This document shows positions 44,031 to 55,433 of a stretch of 64,000 nt of DNA, piece after piece. Under the pieces are notes generated by a model. It made no database searches, was not told where the DNA came from, and saw nothing but the letters and a program-made list of their open reading frames with translations. This DNA comes from Neodontobutis hainanensis (Eukaryota > Chordata > Actinopteri > Gobiiformes > Odontobutidae). Numbering within the stretch: position 1 is the first letter of the stretch; each line of letters opens with the position of its first letter. The DNA lies in contig JALDNG010001365.1 of assembly GCA_024349245.1 (NCBI GenBank), positions 35,587-99,586 of the forward strand, in the 5' to 3' direction. The translations under genes and the position numbers were made by a program.

Positions 44031-46545
44031 ATGGATGAATGGAAGTTGTATGGTTTTAATGGACGAATGAGTGAAAGTAGTTTGACTGCATTACGCAATA
44101 GAATACAAGATGCAGAAAAGAGACTTATGTCCAAAAAATCAGTAAACCCGAAGCAAATAAAGGAGATTAAAAGACATTATGAATGTTTAGAGATGTGGAA
44201 AAAGCAGTTGAAGCAAAGAAACAGAAAGAAAAAGAAAATAGGGAAAGAAATTTAAAACACTTAGATACAGTAAAGGGGCCATTTCAAAGCACAGGTTATA
44301 AAGCAACTGATAACATAACTAATGCGATGTCCTCTTGTTTTCCGAGTCTGACCCAGCCTGTTGGTCCGGCACTCATGAGTGAAGACGATGGCGTCACCGC
44401 TCTCGCTGCTGCACATCTCCACAGTGAAGAAAAGGGAGGGCTCCAGAGGCAGAGACAAGCGGCTCAGACACATGCAGCTTCTGCAACAGCTGCTCAACTG
44501 TACCCAGATCTGACCACCCAGGCTGAAACAAACACCCTAATGAACACTGGACTGTCAAGTCCTGTCACCAAACCTCCTTCATATGACTCTGCCACCAGTC
44601 CTAAGAACTCTAACAACCCCTTCACAACTGAACTTTCATCAGACAAATCTTTCTCCTTCCTGTCCCCGTCTCACACGAGAAGCAAGACACCTTATGGGGC
44701 TGTGTTTCAAGCTCCTATGATTGAATTTCCAAATCCAGCTCCACCACCACCATCCCCAGACAATGAAACCGAGTACAACGCCAAAGACGACTGGCTGAAC
44801 ACCCTGCGTCTGTGCTTATGTATCGCTCACCAGACCCCTCAAGATGGACTCAATTAATGAAAGACAATATACCTCCTATTAACAGAGGAGGCGCCACATT
44901 GGGCCAAAAATTCAAACTGTTCTGTCAAGTGCACAGGCCCACCGGTGCAGAGATCCCTGGTATTCTGAGAACAATCTGCAACTTAGAAGATTACATAAAA
45001 ATTCAAGCAGCGGTTGAAGACCATGACGGCATGAATTCTCTTCCCACAATCCAATGGGACGACAACACTGACTATGCCAGCAAAGAAACAGAAAGAAAAA
45101 GAAAATAGGGAAAGAAATTTAAAACACTTAGATACAGTAAAGGGGCCATTTCAAAGCACAGGTTATAAAGCAACTGATAACATAACTAATGCGATGTCCT
45201 CTTGTTTTCCGAGTCTGACCCAGCCTGTTGGTCCGGCACTCATGAGTGAAGGCGATGGCGTCACCGCTCTCGCTGCTGCACATCTCCACAGTGAAGAAAA
45301 GGGAGGGCTCCAGAGGCAGAGACAAGCGGCTCAGACACATGCAGCTTCTGCAACAGCTGCTCAACTGTACCCAGATCTGACCACCCAGGCTGAAACAAAC
45401 ACCCTAATGAACACTGGACTGTCAAGTCCTGTCACCAAACCTCCTTCATATGACTCTGCCACCAGTCCTAAGAACTCTAACAACCCCTTCACAACTGAAC
45501 TTTCATCAGACAAATCTTTCTCCTTCCTGTCCCGTCTCACACGAAGCAAGACACCTTATGGGGCTGTGTTTCAAGCTCCTATGATTGAATTTCCAAATCC
45601 AGCTCCACCACCACCATCCCCAGACAATGAAACGAAGTACAACGCCAAAGGCGACTGGCTGAACACCCTGCGTCTGTGCTTATGTATCGCTCACCAGACC
45701 CCTCAAGATGGACTCAATTAATGAAAGACAATATACCTCCTATTAACAGAGGAGGCGCCACATTGGGCCAAAAATTCAAACTGTTCTGTCAAGTGCACAG
45801 GCCCACCGGTGCAGAGATCCCTGGTATTCTGAGAACAATCTGCAACTTAGAAGATTACTCAAAAATTCAAGCAGCGGTTGAAGACCATGACGGCATGAAT
45901 TCTCTTCCCACAATCCAATGGGACGACAACACTGACTATGCCAGATACATGAACGCCATTGTCACCGCTCTGACCCAGCAGTTCCCAGCCCGCATGGACA
46001 TGAGCGTTTTGATGTCACTAAGGCGTGGAGAAGATGAATCAGTCATGTCTTTTGCCGCTAGAGCACGCCAACATTGCATTCAACACAGTGGCCAGGCTGC
46101 CACTGCCTGGACAGCTGAACAACACACCAGTACATTTGAAGAACTGTTCAAAATGATGTTAAAAACGGCCTTGGAAAAGACATTGTTAAAATTATGACAG
46201 ACAAAATGGTGGGCTCATGGGACACAAACCGTGTCCAAGAAATTCACCGCTACGCCCAGGGGCGCAGAAATCAGATGTGCCAATAAAAAAGAAAAAGTGG
46301 ATGCAAAATTAGTCTCCACTTTTGCAAAGATGACCTTTGCCCAACCATCACATTTCAACAGAGGTAGAGGACGACTAAGAGGAAGAGGTCGTGGACGTCC
46401 AGACAGAGACGAGGTTGAGCGACGCAGAAAGTCTCAACTGTGTTTCATTTGCGCTGAACCAGGCCACTGGGCTGACAACTGTCCCAAGAAAAGAAGAGAC
46501 CGAGCTGACCAACGCTCTGACACTGCTCTGAGTGACCCCAACTGA
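44031..46545 (+). pseudogene. gag: ERV copy 3 gag (matrix/coil, capsid, nucleocapsid)
   Basis: Open pieces cover 44,031-44,255, 44,183-44,857, 45,074-45,721, 45,676-46,197 and 46,231-46,545. The N-terminal part is charged and helical, followed by a proline-rich linker and capsid. Then an Arg-Gly stretch (RGRGRLRGRGRGRP) and one zinc knuckle CFICAEPGHWADNC at 46,441-46,482. The TGA at 46,543 ends gag in the same frame as protease. An internal tandem duplication (44,212-45,945) doubles the linker and part of capsid, and several one-base indels break the frame, so no full-length protein can be made as read. Confidence 0.8.
44212..45945 (+). repeat. 867-bp tandem duplication inside gag
   Basis: 44,212-45,078 is repeated at 45,079-45,945; the junction falls at ATGCCAGCAAAGAAAC with a short shared AGCAAAG. 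Absent from copy 2. The second unit has the GACGATGG to GGCGATGG change and small indels. Confidence 0.85.
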
Positions 46546-46551
46546 CTGGCT
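46543..46551 (+). promoter_or_regulatory. Candidate gag-pro stop-codon readthrough site (UGA CUG)
   Basis: The gag stop TGA is followed by CTG GCT and then an open frame straight into protease, without frame change. Gamma- and epsilon-type retroviruses express pol by readthrough of one gag stop, usually UAG; UGA followed by C is a leaky context. Confidence 0.6.
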
Positions 46552-47501
46552 GGTGATGATGAGGAACCGAGGGACTTCGCCTCGCAAAATGAGATGAGTA
46601 TAACACACGAAAAGGACACCACACCTGTCACTGATGATGCACACAACACCGCACTGCTCACAAGCAATGAAGACGCGCTTGCAACTGATCCACTGCTTGC
46701 TTTAGTGACAGAAACCATTAAGAAACTTGAAATGGAAAAAAAAGCTGAAATGTTTAAAGGTACCTATGCTAAGTTAACAACATCGGCGTGTGAAAAATTA
46801 CCGGTAATAAAATGTGACATCAATGGAAAAACTCTGTCATTTATGGTTGACTCTGGGGCCACAAAATCTCTGATCAGAAAAGACCAAATTCAAACTGCAT
46901 TAAATGGCAAAACAACTCACTCCATTAGTGCGAGTGGACAGATTGTTAAAGAACCATTCACAAAACCTCTATCTGTAATCTGGCATTTACCTGATCCATC
47001 AGTGTCCACTACACACAGCTTTCTGTTGTCTGAGTTGTGTCCAGTGAATCTAATAGGTCGTGACCTAATGTGCGCACTAGGAATTACCTTGTCTGCAGAC
47101 GAAAATGGTATCAAAATAAAACAAACCAAATCTGAATATTGCTTTATAAAATGTGAAGTGATCACTCCATTGTATGTGTATCAGTGGAAATTGGACCATC
47201 TGCTGACTCCAAATTTGTTACACAACGCTAAACAATACATGAGCTCATTCTCTGAATTCATGAAGGCAAATGCACTACATGTTACAGCGCATGTCTCCAT
47301 GGGTCCAGATGAACAGTATGAAGAAAGCTGGTACCGACAAACTACTGACCGACTCATTCTGAATGGACTGTACTTTAACCAAGATTTTTGCGCTTATAAT
47401 GTTCCATTACCTCACAAACTGTCAAAGTTCTTCAAAATCCAAAACTCAGCCCCGCATGTCTCAATAGCCAAACCACATAACAAACAATGGCGTGATGTTA
47501 G
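46546..47501 (+). pseudogene. pro-pol: ERV copy 3 protease and start of pol, cut by Gypsy insertion
   Basis: In the gag frame. Aspartic protease with active site FMVDSGATKS (Asp at about 46,849) and the C-terminal CPVNLIGRDLMCALG motif, then about 100 residues of spacer leading to RT. The frame is uninterrupted to the TTAG at 47,498-47,501, where the Gypsy element starts. Pol continues after 56,984 in the same frame, so only the insertion breaks this part. Confidence 0.85.
47498..47501 (+). other. Target-site duplication TTAG, left
   Basis: TTAG immediately before the Gypsy LTR; repeated at 56,981-56,984 immediately after the second LTR. Confidence 0.85.
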
Positions 47502-49050
47502 TGTAACCCAGTAGAGAAAACGTCCCTAATGTCAATGTACTCAATTCTATTTTGAAAAACGTTTATTTTGTTAAGAGGAAGTGTGTATCCACTTTATTTA
47601 AATTGACTTCCTGTTTTGTCAGTCACGTTGGGTGATAATGACCTTTTATTTGTCAAAAGCAAATAAGTCCCGCCTTCTCAAGACGCAAATCTGAATCTTA
47701 CATTAGTTTTTCGTTCTTTTACTCTTTGGACACTCATGAGAGAGGCTATGTTGACGATTCTCTTGCGTGCTAAGCTAATAAATCGTCTTGGTGAGTGCAC
47801 GTTAATGTGAATCGATGTAAATATGGTACAATATTCAAATGCTAATTGGGAAATATTTGTTATTTTAAGTTATTCCAAGCGTGAACCGGAGGGTCCGTGA
47901 CGGTGTTCTTTATTAAGCTCATGCTAGAAACATCGTCTTGGTGAGTCAACACGTGCTTACTAATGTAGCATGGTGGGAAAAATTAGCTAATACTAAGCTA
48001 ATGCTAATCGCGAGTGGTAAATGGCTACTTAAAACCAATGTGAAGACTATTTCTACTTGTTTTATGGTTTTCCAAAGCAAGCTTTATGTTGACAACAAAT
48101 GTCACCACACTTTTATTTCTTTGTTCCACTATTTCTGACCAATTGTAATGTGAATTTAGCAACATTTTGATTCAAAGTAATGCTAAACTGTTTGGGTTAC
48201 AGACCAAATGGACAAATTTGAAGGTGAACAATTGAACTCATTGTTTTATTACCCTTTTGGTAATGAAAATAATTATATTTCATTACATGATTGAATAAGA
48301 AAAAGATAAAAAGAGGAATTCATTTTGTTATTACATGAGTTAAAAACTATTTCATGTGCAACAATGATTGAGTTTTAAAAACATGCATGTATATTGTGAA
48401 ATGTTACAAGAGTGATACTACATTTGATATTTTCTTTGAGATAGAAAAACTAAAGCTATAGCTACTATGAGAATTTGAGATTGGAAGCAGACTTTACTAG
48501 CTGTATACTATAATATTCGTTATTGTTATGCAGGCTAGGTTTTTTTTTTATTCATCCTGTGGTTGATTAAGAAGATTCTGGATTGGATACTGGATTCTCC
48601 TCAGCGGAGATGGCGAGCCTGTGCCCAGAACCCAGAACTGTGAACTGAGGACAACATTCTTCTCTTCTCTTCTTGTCAAATCATCCTTGTGGTAACCACA
48701 CGAATTGCCACAGTCAAGAGAGTTTTTCAGAACCTGACTAAATGAACACTGACTCTGACTAAAAGACTAAAAGTATTCAGTTCAATCGGACTTGGGGTTA
48801 TTGATTATTTTTGAAACACTGAATGTACACTATAGCAAGCCGGCTGCTACGTTGTAAACTGTTAATATGCAAACATTTTTATTTTATTTTGTTTATTCTA
48901 TTCAATACAATTATTAATGTTGCTCATTTCTGTCTCCAGCCATTTCATTTCCACACTCACCATTTTACTCCTATTGTAGTCCTTGAGAACCTAGTGCCTG
49001 GTCCAACCTACTAGATTACTAAATTCACTATTCTTGAGTCAAGGGTTACA
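47502..49050 (+). mobile_element. Gypsy element 1, 5' LTR
   Basis: 1,549 bp, TGTAACCCAG...GGGTTACA. Two donor-like sites with the same context, ATCGTCTTG/GTGAGT, lie at 47,791 and 47,941, and an acceptor-like CTCCAG at about 48,940, hinting at a spliced 5' leader inside the LTR. No protein-coding frame of note. Confidence 0.92.
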
Positions 49051-49058
49051 GTAAGTTT

Positions 49059-49076
49059 TGGCGAGCCAGCCAGGAG
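49059..49076 (+). promoter_or_regulatory. Gypsy element 1 primer-binding site (tRNA-Arg)
   Basis: TGGCGAGCCAGCCAGGAG is a perfect complement of the 3' end of vertebrate tRNA-Arg(ACG) including CCA. It starts 8 bases after the LTR. Confidence 0.85.
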
Positions 49077-49124
49077 CCTCTTTTTCTTTTCTCTTTTGTT
49101 TGCTCAAGACTAAACATACCCAAA

Positions 49125-50783
49125 ATGGATATAATTGAACGACAGTCTGTGAAAGTCCCAAATGCAGTGATAGCGAGTGGAATAGCTGGAGATGAGCAAT
49201 ATGATGAAGTGGTTGAATTCTTAAAACGCTATGGGTCAATCTCAAGAGCTATAAAGGTAGATGACAGTACATCCCAGTTTCACCAAAGTATAATTGTTGA
49301 GTATAACTCAGGAGCTGCTGTAAACACTATTGATCCTTTGCCATTTCTTCATGTATCTGATAGCGGTGTTAGCTCTAAGATACAGTCTCTTGCTAGTGTT
49401 TACACACAGAGTGTTGGGAATGACACAACGAAATCATATCTCCGTGATATTCAAAACCTAGCTAAGATGAGTGGTAGAGACTATGCAGATGTCCTGAAAG
49501 ACATGTTGTCACAGATTAATGACTCAGTCAAAGAACTTATCGTCGAATCAAATGAACAAACAAACTTCACTGACAATCCACCTACGTCTCCACTGGTCGA
49601 ACCTCAGCCATCTGTAGTTGAGCCCAGCATTAGAGGTGTACAACAAAACTTGACAAACCACGCATTAAACACTGTGAGTGGCCCAGCCCCAAGTATGCCA
49701 GCCATTTCTGCACATGATTTAAACCCCAGAAGTGCAGCGAGTGGTAGTTGAGCACATTATGAAAGAGATGATTATTCAGGGCAACAATTCTCACAAAAGC
49801 TCAGAGCTTTTTCAGGTAAAGAACCTCGCCCTGCATATGAGCCTGATTATGATACTTGGCGCTCCAGTGTAGAGCTAGTCATGACTGATAGGTCTATGTC
49901 ACAACCGCAACAGTCCAGAAAAATCATTGAGAGTCTCTTACCCCCCGCAGCTGACGTTGTAAAGCATTTGAACCCGAACAGCTCACCTTCTGAATACCTT
50001 CAGCTGTTGGATTCCGCATACGGAACGGTTCAAGGCAGCGGAGAGCTGTTTGCAAAGTTTCTCGACACATTTCAAAATACAGGTGAGAAACCATCATCGT
50101 ATTTGCAACGCCTCCAAGTAGCCTTAACTCTCACTGTAAAGCGAGGTGGTGCCACAAGCAATGACTCTGACAAACTACTCCTAACACAGTTTTGTCGAGG
50201 TTGTTGGGACGATTCCTTGCTAACGGAGCTCCAGTTAAAACAAAAACGAACGAGTCCCCCAACCTTTCCCGACTTACTATTGCTATTACGCACCGAAGAA
50301 GATCAACTTGAGGCAAAAACGGTGCGAAAGAGACAACATTTGGGCAGTGCAAAGCCAAAAGTGACCTCTCACATGCAAACAGTCAAATGTGTTGCAGAAG
50401 ACGACAATATTGCCACATTGAGCACAATCACAAAAGAACTCTCAAGACAAGTTGCAGAAATCCAAAGTCAACTAGTAAAACTAACTTCTAAGCCATCAAA
50501 ACCCAAGATCCAAAACTCAAAAAATGCACCCCATGCGAGACCAAAAGAAAAACGAAAGTTTGGAAGCGAAAATAAAGAACCCAAAGAACAAACCAACAAA
50601 ACTCAAAGTATGCCTCCCAAACCATGGTATTGTTTCCAATGTGGAGAAGATGGCCACATAAAGCCAAACTGTGAAAATGAACCAAATGCAGTTTTAGTTA
50701 CAGAAAAGCGAAAACTGTTTAAAGAGAAACAAAGAAAGTGGGAAGCTGAAAACCCCACTGCCGCTAGCGCACCGTTAAACTAA
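49125..50783 (+). pseudogene. gag: Gypsy element 1 gag, PNMA-like, one in-frame stop
   Basis: One frame from ATG at 49,125 to TAA at 50,781, interrupted only by TGA at 49,749. The first ~75 residues (SGIAGDEQYDEVVEFLKRYG, ISRAIKVDD) resemble the RRM-like fold at the start of vertebrate PNMA proteins. After the stop comes LRAFSGKEPRPAYEPDYDTW and a helical capsid typical of PNMA/Gypsy-12-type gag, then a basic linker and a zinc knuckle CFQCGEDGHIKPNC (50,631-50,672). Function: particle formation and RNA packaging. The TGA could be a single C-to-T change of CGA. Confidence 0.8.
50774..50783 (+). promoter_or_regulatory. Candidate -1 frameshift site GTTAAAC + TAA (Gypsy 1)
   Basis: Gag frame reads G UUA AAC UAA. 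GUUAAAC is the heptamer used by equine arteritis virus. The -1 frame is open across this point and runs into protease. The equivalent position in Gypsy 2 has TTTAAAC-TAA. Confidence 0.6.
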
Positions 50784-51525
50784 GATCAGTCTCTATTACG
50801 GGGCAAATGGGGACTGTAGCTAGCCAAACTTGTCCCACTAAAGCAAAGCACAAAGCTAACCTTAAACAAGCTCTTACAAAGCAGCAAATGTATAGCCTGC
50901 CAAAAGGGTTAGTTGGTTCTAAATGCACAGCTGTAGTACGCGTTTCTGGCATTAATGTTAACTGTCTTCTTGACTCAGGGTCACAAGTGACTACAGTCAC
51001 TGAGTCATTTACAAACAGAACTTTCCAGATCAAGATCTTAATTCACTCTATAACCTTCTAGAGGTAGAGGGCGCTGCAGGACAGCCCGTCCCTTATTTAG
51101 GTTATATAGAGATGTGCATTACTTTTCTAAAAGACTTTTTAGACACAGAGATTGATATAACAACCTTAGCTCTCGTTGTTCCAGACACTCATCCTAACAG
51201 CCAAACACCCGTGTTAGTGGGTACAAATACGCTTGATGTTCTTTATGAAAAGTATTTAGACATTAAGTCACCAGAGCACTTACCTGGACCCTATGGGTTC
51301 AGAGCACTTCTAAAAACTCTTGAAGTTAGACACTCCAAAAACAAAGATGGAAACATTGGGTTAGTTACCTTAGCGGGCAAGACAGCAGTTGTTGTTCCGG
51401 CGGGCCAAACTGTAGTTTTAGAGGGGTCTGCTAATGTTCACTGTACTTCAGCTGATACTTGTGCCATAGTTGAACATCCCACTCAGTCTTCCTTGCCAGG
51501 CGGTCTTTGTGTAAAAGTTGTCTGA
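50784..51525 (+). pseudogene. pol: Gypsy element 1 protease
   Basis: In the -1 frame relative to gag: YSLPKGLVGSKC, then CLLDSGSQVTTV (active-site Asp near 50,972). A frameshift near 51,045 precedes the rest of the fold, PVLVGTNTLDVLYE (about 51,208-51,250), in another frame. Confidence 0.75.
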
Positions 51526-52704
51526 TAACTCTACCTTCTCGAGCTCCACACAAAATCCCGGTAGTGATAACAAATGAAACTGAACAAGATGTTACCATTC
51601 AGTCCGCCTGTGTTATTGCAGAGCTTGGAGCATTCCATTGTGTTTTGTCCCAGCACAATGTCATAAATGCACAAGAATCACATACACACAAAGAGACAAA
51701 ACTAAGTTTCCATTTCGAGATTCACGATACCTCAGGAATGGAAAGAGAGAATAACCAAACAACTAAATGACATGCGGAGGTGTTCGCCACCACGACCTTG
51801 ACTTGGGTGCACGAGTAAAGTGAAACACTCTATCAAACTTCAAGATCCGACTCCTTTTAAGCACCGTGCACGCCCTATACACCCTCAAGATCTAGAGGCG
51901 TGCGTAAACACCTTCAAGAGCTGCTCGCTGCAGGTGTTATAAGAGAGTCTCAGTCACCCTTCGTCCCCAATTGTTGTGTTGAGGAAGCGGAACAATGATG
52001 TCCGTCTATGTATAGATTTCCGTAAACTTAACTTGCAAACAGTTAAGGACTCGTATGCTCTCCCAAATCTGGAGGAGACGTTGCGGCACTATCAGGATCC
52101 AAATGGTTTACAGTCCTCGATCTTAAATCTGGATATTACCAGATTGAGGTTGATGAAGCAGACAAAGAAAAGACCGCGTTTGTGACACCACTTGGATTCT
52201 GGGAGTTCAATCGCATGCCTCAGGGTATAACCAATGCCCGAGCACCTTTCAAAGATTAATGGAGCGTTGTGTTGGCGATATGAATCTAAAAGAGGTGCTC
52301 GTTTTTAGATGATCTTATCATCTTTTCAGGCAGTCTCGAGGAACATGAGCAACGTCTCATGCGGGTACTCCATCGTCTCAAAGAGTAGCGGACTAAAGTT
52401 ATCGCGGAAAAATGTAAATTCTGTCAAACAACAGTTCGGTACCTTGGTCACATAATATCCGAGAATGGTGTCGAGACGGATCGAAAGGTTCAGGCCCTTA
52501 AGACCTGGCCAAGACCCACAAACCTCAAGGAACTGAGGTCATTTTTAGGGTTCTCGGGGTACTATAGACGCTTTATTAAAGGCTACTCGCCCATAGTACG
52601 CCCCTCAATGACCTGACTCGCTGGTACCCACCGCTCCGCAAGAAGTCCAAGTCAAAAGAACCAGATCAGACCTATCACGATCCCAAACTGCCTTTTGAAA
52701 GCCG
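51526..52704 (+). pseudogene. pol: Gypsy element 1 reverse transcriptase, heavily frameshifted
   Basis: RT landmarks appear in scattered frames: RPIHPQDLEA (about 51,875), CIDFRKLN (52,010), FNRMPQG (52,208), LDD followed by LIIFSGSLEEHEQR (about 52,305-52,350), YLGHIISENG (52,440), FLGFSGYYRRFI (52,545). At least six one-base indels and a TAG near 52,386 interrupt it. The order and spacing equal those of Gypsy 2. Confidence 0.8.
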
Positions 52705-53156
52705 ATGGACCCTGACTGTCAGATAGCCTTTGATTCCATCATTGAAAAGCTGACAACAGCCCCTATCTTAGGTTTCGCAGACCCAAAGCTACCTTACCTA
52801 GTCCATACCGATGCCAGTACTACTGGCTTAGGCGCAACACTTTATCAAGAGCAGGAGGGTCAGCTCAGGGCCATAGCTTTTGCCAGTCGTGGTTATCTCG
52901 AAGTGAAGCACGCTATCCAGCTCATAAATTAGAGTTTTTAGCACTCAAATGGTCAGTTACGGAAAAGTTTCACGATTATTTGTATGGTGGTCACTTTACT
53001 GTTGTAACGGACAGTAACCCGCTCACATACATATTGACCTCAGCTAAATTAGACGCCACAGGGTATAGGTGGCTTGCAGCTTTGTCCAACTACAACTTTA
53101 AGCTGCAGTACAGAGCGGGTAAGCAGAATCTAGATGCAGACGGGCTTTCTAGACGC
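52705..53156 (+). pseudogene. pol: Gypsy element 1 RNase H
   Basis: VHTDASTTGLGATLYQEQ (first catalytic Asp), the HKLEFLALKW helix in a shifted frame at about 52,920, and VVTDSNPLTYI at 52,996 followed by the connection NFKLQYRAGKQNLDADGLSR. A one-base indel at about 52,895 splits it. Confidence 0.8.
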
Positions 53157-54829
53157 CCTCAGGGTGAACTTGTTAATGACGTACAGTCTAGGAAAGAGCA
53201 GGAGCGAGTGAACAGATTTGTTGAACGTCACCTAGTTGGCAGTGACACCACAAAGCTTGTAGATAGAGAAGTTGTCCAAGCAATCTGTCAAAATCATCTT
53301 GTTAAAATCAGAGACGACTGTAATGACAGTGGTGTTACACTTGTAGAGTCACTTACCCTCTCAGCTCATGCAATTCCAGACACCTACCTTTCAGAGGAGC
53401 ATCATGGCTTGCCAACTATTCGTGCTTTGTCCAACTCCGAATTAAAAGACAAACAAAGAGCCGACTCAACAATCAGTCAAGTGATTGCTCAGATCGAACT
53501 TGGCCAAACACCTCCTCCGACTTCCAGAAAAGAGCTTCCAGATCTTCCTCTCTTACTCCGGGAACTAAATCGATTGGAGATTCACAATGAGGTGTTGTAC
53601 AGAAAAAGACAGGACGGAGACCAAGTGGTATATCAGTTAGTTCTTCCTGAGGAACTCAGAACCTCTGTACTCCAAAGTTTGCACAACGATATGGGCCATT
53701 TAGGTATTGACAGAACCCTTGATCTGGTCAGAGCCCGATTCTATTGGCCTCGAATGGCAACAGACGTTGAGCAAAAGATAAAAACGTGTGATCGCTGTAT
53801 CCGTAGAAAGAGTCCTCCTGAGAAAGCAGCTACCCTGGTCAACATAACAACCACACGACCACTAGAGCTAGTTTGCATGGACTTTCTCAGTTTAGAGCCG
53901 GACAGCAGTAACACTAGTAACATCCTAGTAATGACTGATCATTTTACTAAATTTGCTCTAGCCATGCCAACGCCTAATCAAAAGTCCAAAACTGTTGCCA
54001 AGTGCCTGTGGGACCAGTTCATCGTCCACTACGGTATACCTGAACGTCTTCATAGCGATCAGGGTCCTGATTTTGAAGCAAAACTGATCAAAGAGTTGTG
54101 TGAGATTTCAGGCATAAAGAAAATACGGACTACCCCTACCACCCACGGGTAACCCCGTAGAAAGATTCAATAGGACATTACTCAGCATGTTAGGGACGCT
54201 AGAAAATAAACAAAAGTCCCACTGGAAAGAGTATGTTATGCCTTTAGTACACGCAGCGTACAATTGCAGCGCAGGTGATGTGACAGGGTTTAGTCCTTAT
54301 GAATTGATGTTTGGCAGAAAACCCAGATTGCCAGTTGATCTCGCATTTGGACTTCCCTTAAACAAAGATCAAAAAGTGTCACATTCACAATACATTCAAC
54401 GCCTCAAAACTCGTCTGGAGGAAAGCTATAAGCTAGTTTGAGAAATGCACAAAAGTGGCAGACAAAAACAAGGCCAGATTTGATCGTAAAATCACAGTCT
54501 CTGAACTTGAACCTGGGGACAGGGTTTTAGTCAGAAATGTGCGACTGCGTGGCAAGCATAAGTTAGCAGATAAATGGGAGGCAGATATTCATGTTGTTGT
54601 AAAACGAGCAGGTGATTTACCCGTTTACACTGTAAAACCTGAGTCAAAGCAAGGTCCTCACGAACTCTACACAGAGACCTTTTGCTCCCCTGCAGTTTCC
54701 TCCCTGTTGCCACAGCAGACCTACCTGAGCCAGCACTTGTTAGTCGTCCCCAAGACTCGTCAAACTGCTGCTACAGAAATCACTGATCCTGATGAATCTG
54801 TTGAACTTGAAAATGACAATAGTTTTTGA
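53157..54829 (+). pseudogene. pol: Gypsy element 1 integrase
   Basis: HHCC domain HNDMGHLGIDRTLDLV...CDRCIRRK, catalytic core with MDFLSLEPDS and LHSDQGPDF, then, after a frameshift at about 54,145, the NPVERFNR Glu segment, FSPYELMFGRKPRLPVD, and an SH3-like LEPGDRVLVRNVRLRGKHKL. A stop at about 54,440 breaks the C-terminal part. The 53,157-54,152 stretch is open without interruption. Confidence 0.82.
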
Positions 54830-55312
54830 TCCCATGGGTTGAGAATTCCCCATGCCAAGAGGTAACCAGATTTACCACTGTGCATGAATATTCAAAACCA
54901 CCAAATGTGACAAAACCACCAGACATGACAACCCCACTGGATAAAACAAAAACACTGGATTGGAACTTACCTGATTGTGACCTACCTGAAACCGCTGCCA
55001 ATGTAGACCTGGATATGGAGAGAAATGACAATGTGGAAAATGCAAATGAAGATGAACCTTTGGAAAACTTACCGGATGTAGACCAAACTGGAATTGAGGG
55101 TGGCAATCCGCCCCAAAGCCCTGACAAATCAGAGGAAAATGAAACAATGACAATACCTGAAAGTACTCCTGAGGATTCAGTTGCAACGAGGAAATGACTT
55201 ACCTGAGGAAATGAACAGTGACAATCCTATAATCACTCAACCGTTGAGGCGATCAGAGAGAAACAGACAACCACCAATGAGATTAGACTATCCTAATCTT
55301 GAAATCCACTAG
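54830..55312 (+). pseudogene. pol: Gypsy element 1 acidic pol tail
   Basis: Acidic, Pro/Thr-rich region (DMERNDNVENANEDE) ending, after a frameshift at about 55,195, with RRSERNRQPPMRLDYPNL and TAG at 55,310. Gypsy 2 has the same type of ending. No transmembrane segment, so not env. Role unknown. Confidence 0.6.
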
Positions 55313-55422
55313 TAACTGTTGTGAAATCTCTGTTTCAAGGTTTGAGTACAGCTTTCACTGACTCCTCAGTATTAGAGATGGACCGTATTGGTTGAACATG
55401 CAACGAGACGTGCATGATATTT

Positions 55423-55433
55423 AACGGGGGAGG
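55423..55433 (+). promoter_or_regulatory. Gypsy element 1 polypurine tract
   Basis: AACGGGGGAGG directly before the 3' LTR. The stretch 55,313-55,422 before it is short and non-coding. Confidence 0.85.

Larger units (their letters stand above)
38760..46275 (+). repeat. Tandem segmental duplication, unit 2 (Ig gene + ERV)
   Basis: Second copy of 31,187-38,045. Differences from unit 1 are scattered small indels, a shorter leader repeat array (deletion at about 43,683) and an extra 867-bp gag duplication. Region 38,760-39,653 repeats the promoter-like segment, with a GT microsatellite at 39,143-39,200. Confidence 0.9.

Noticed and set aside
48823..49014. 63-codon frame present in both Gypsy LTRs
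   Set aside because: Identical only because the LTRs are copies; Phe/Ile-rich from AT-rich DNA with no known motif.
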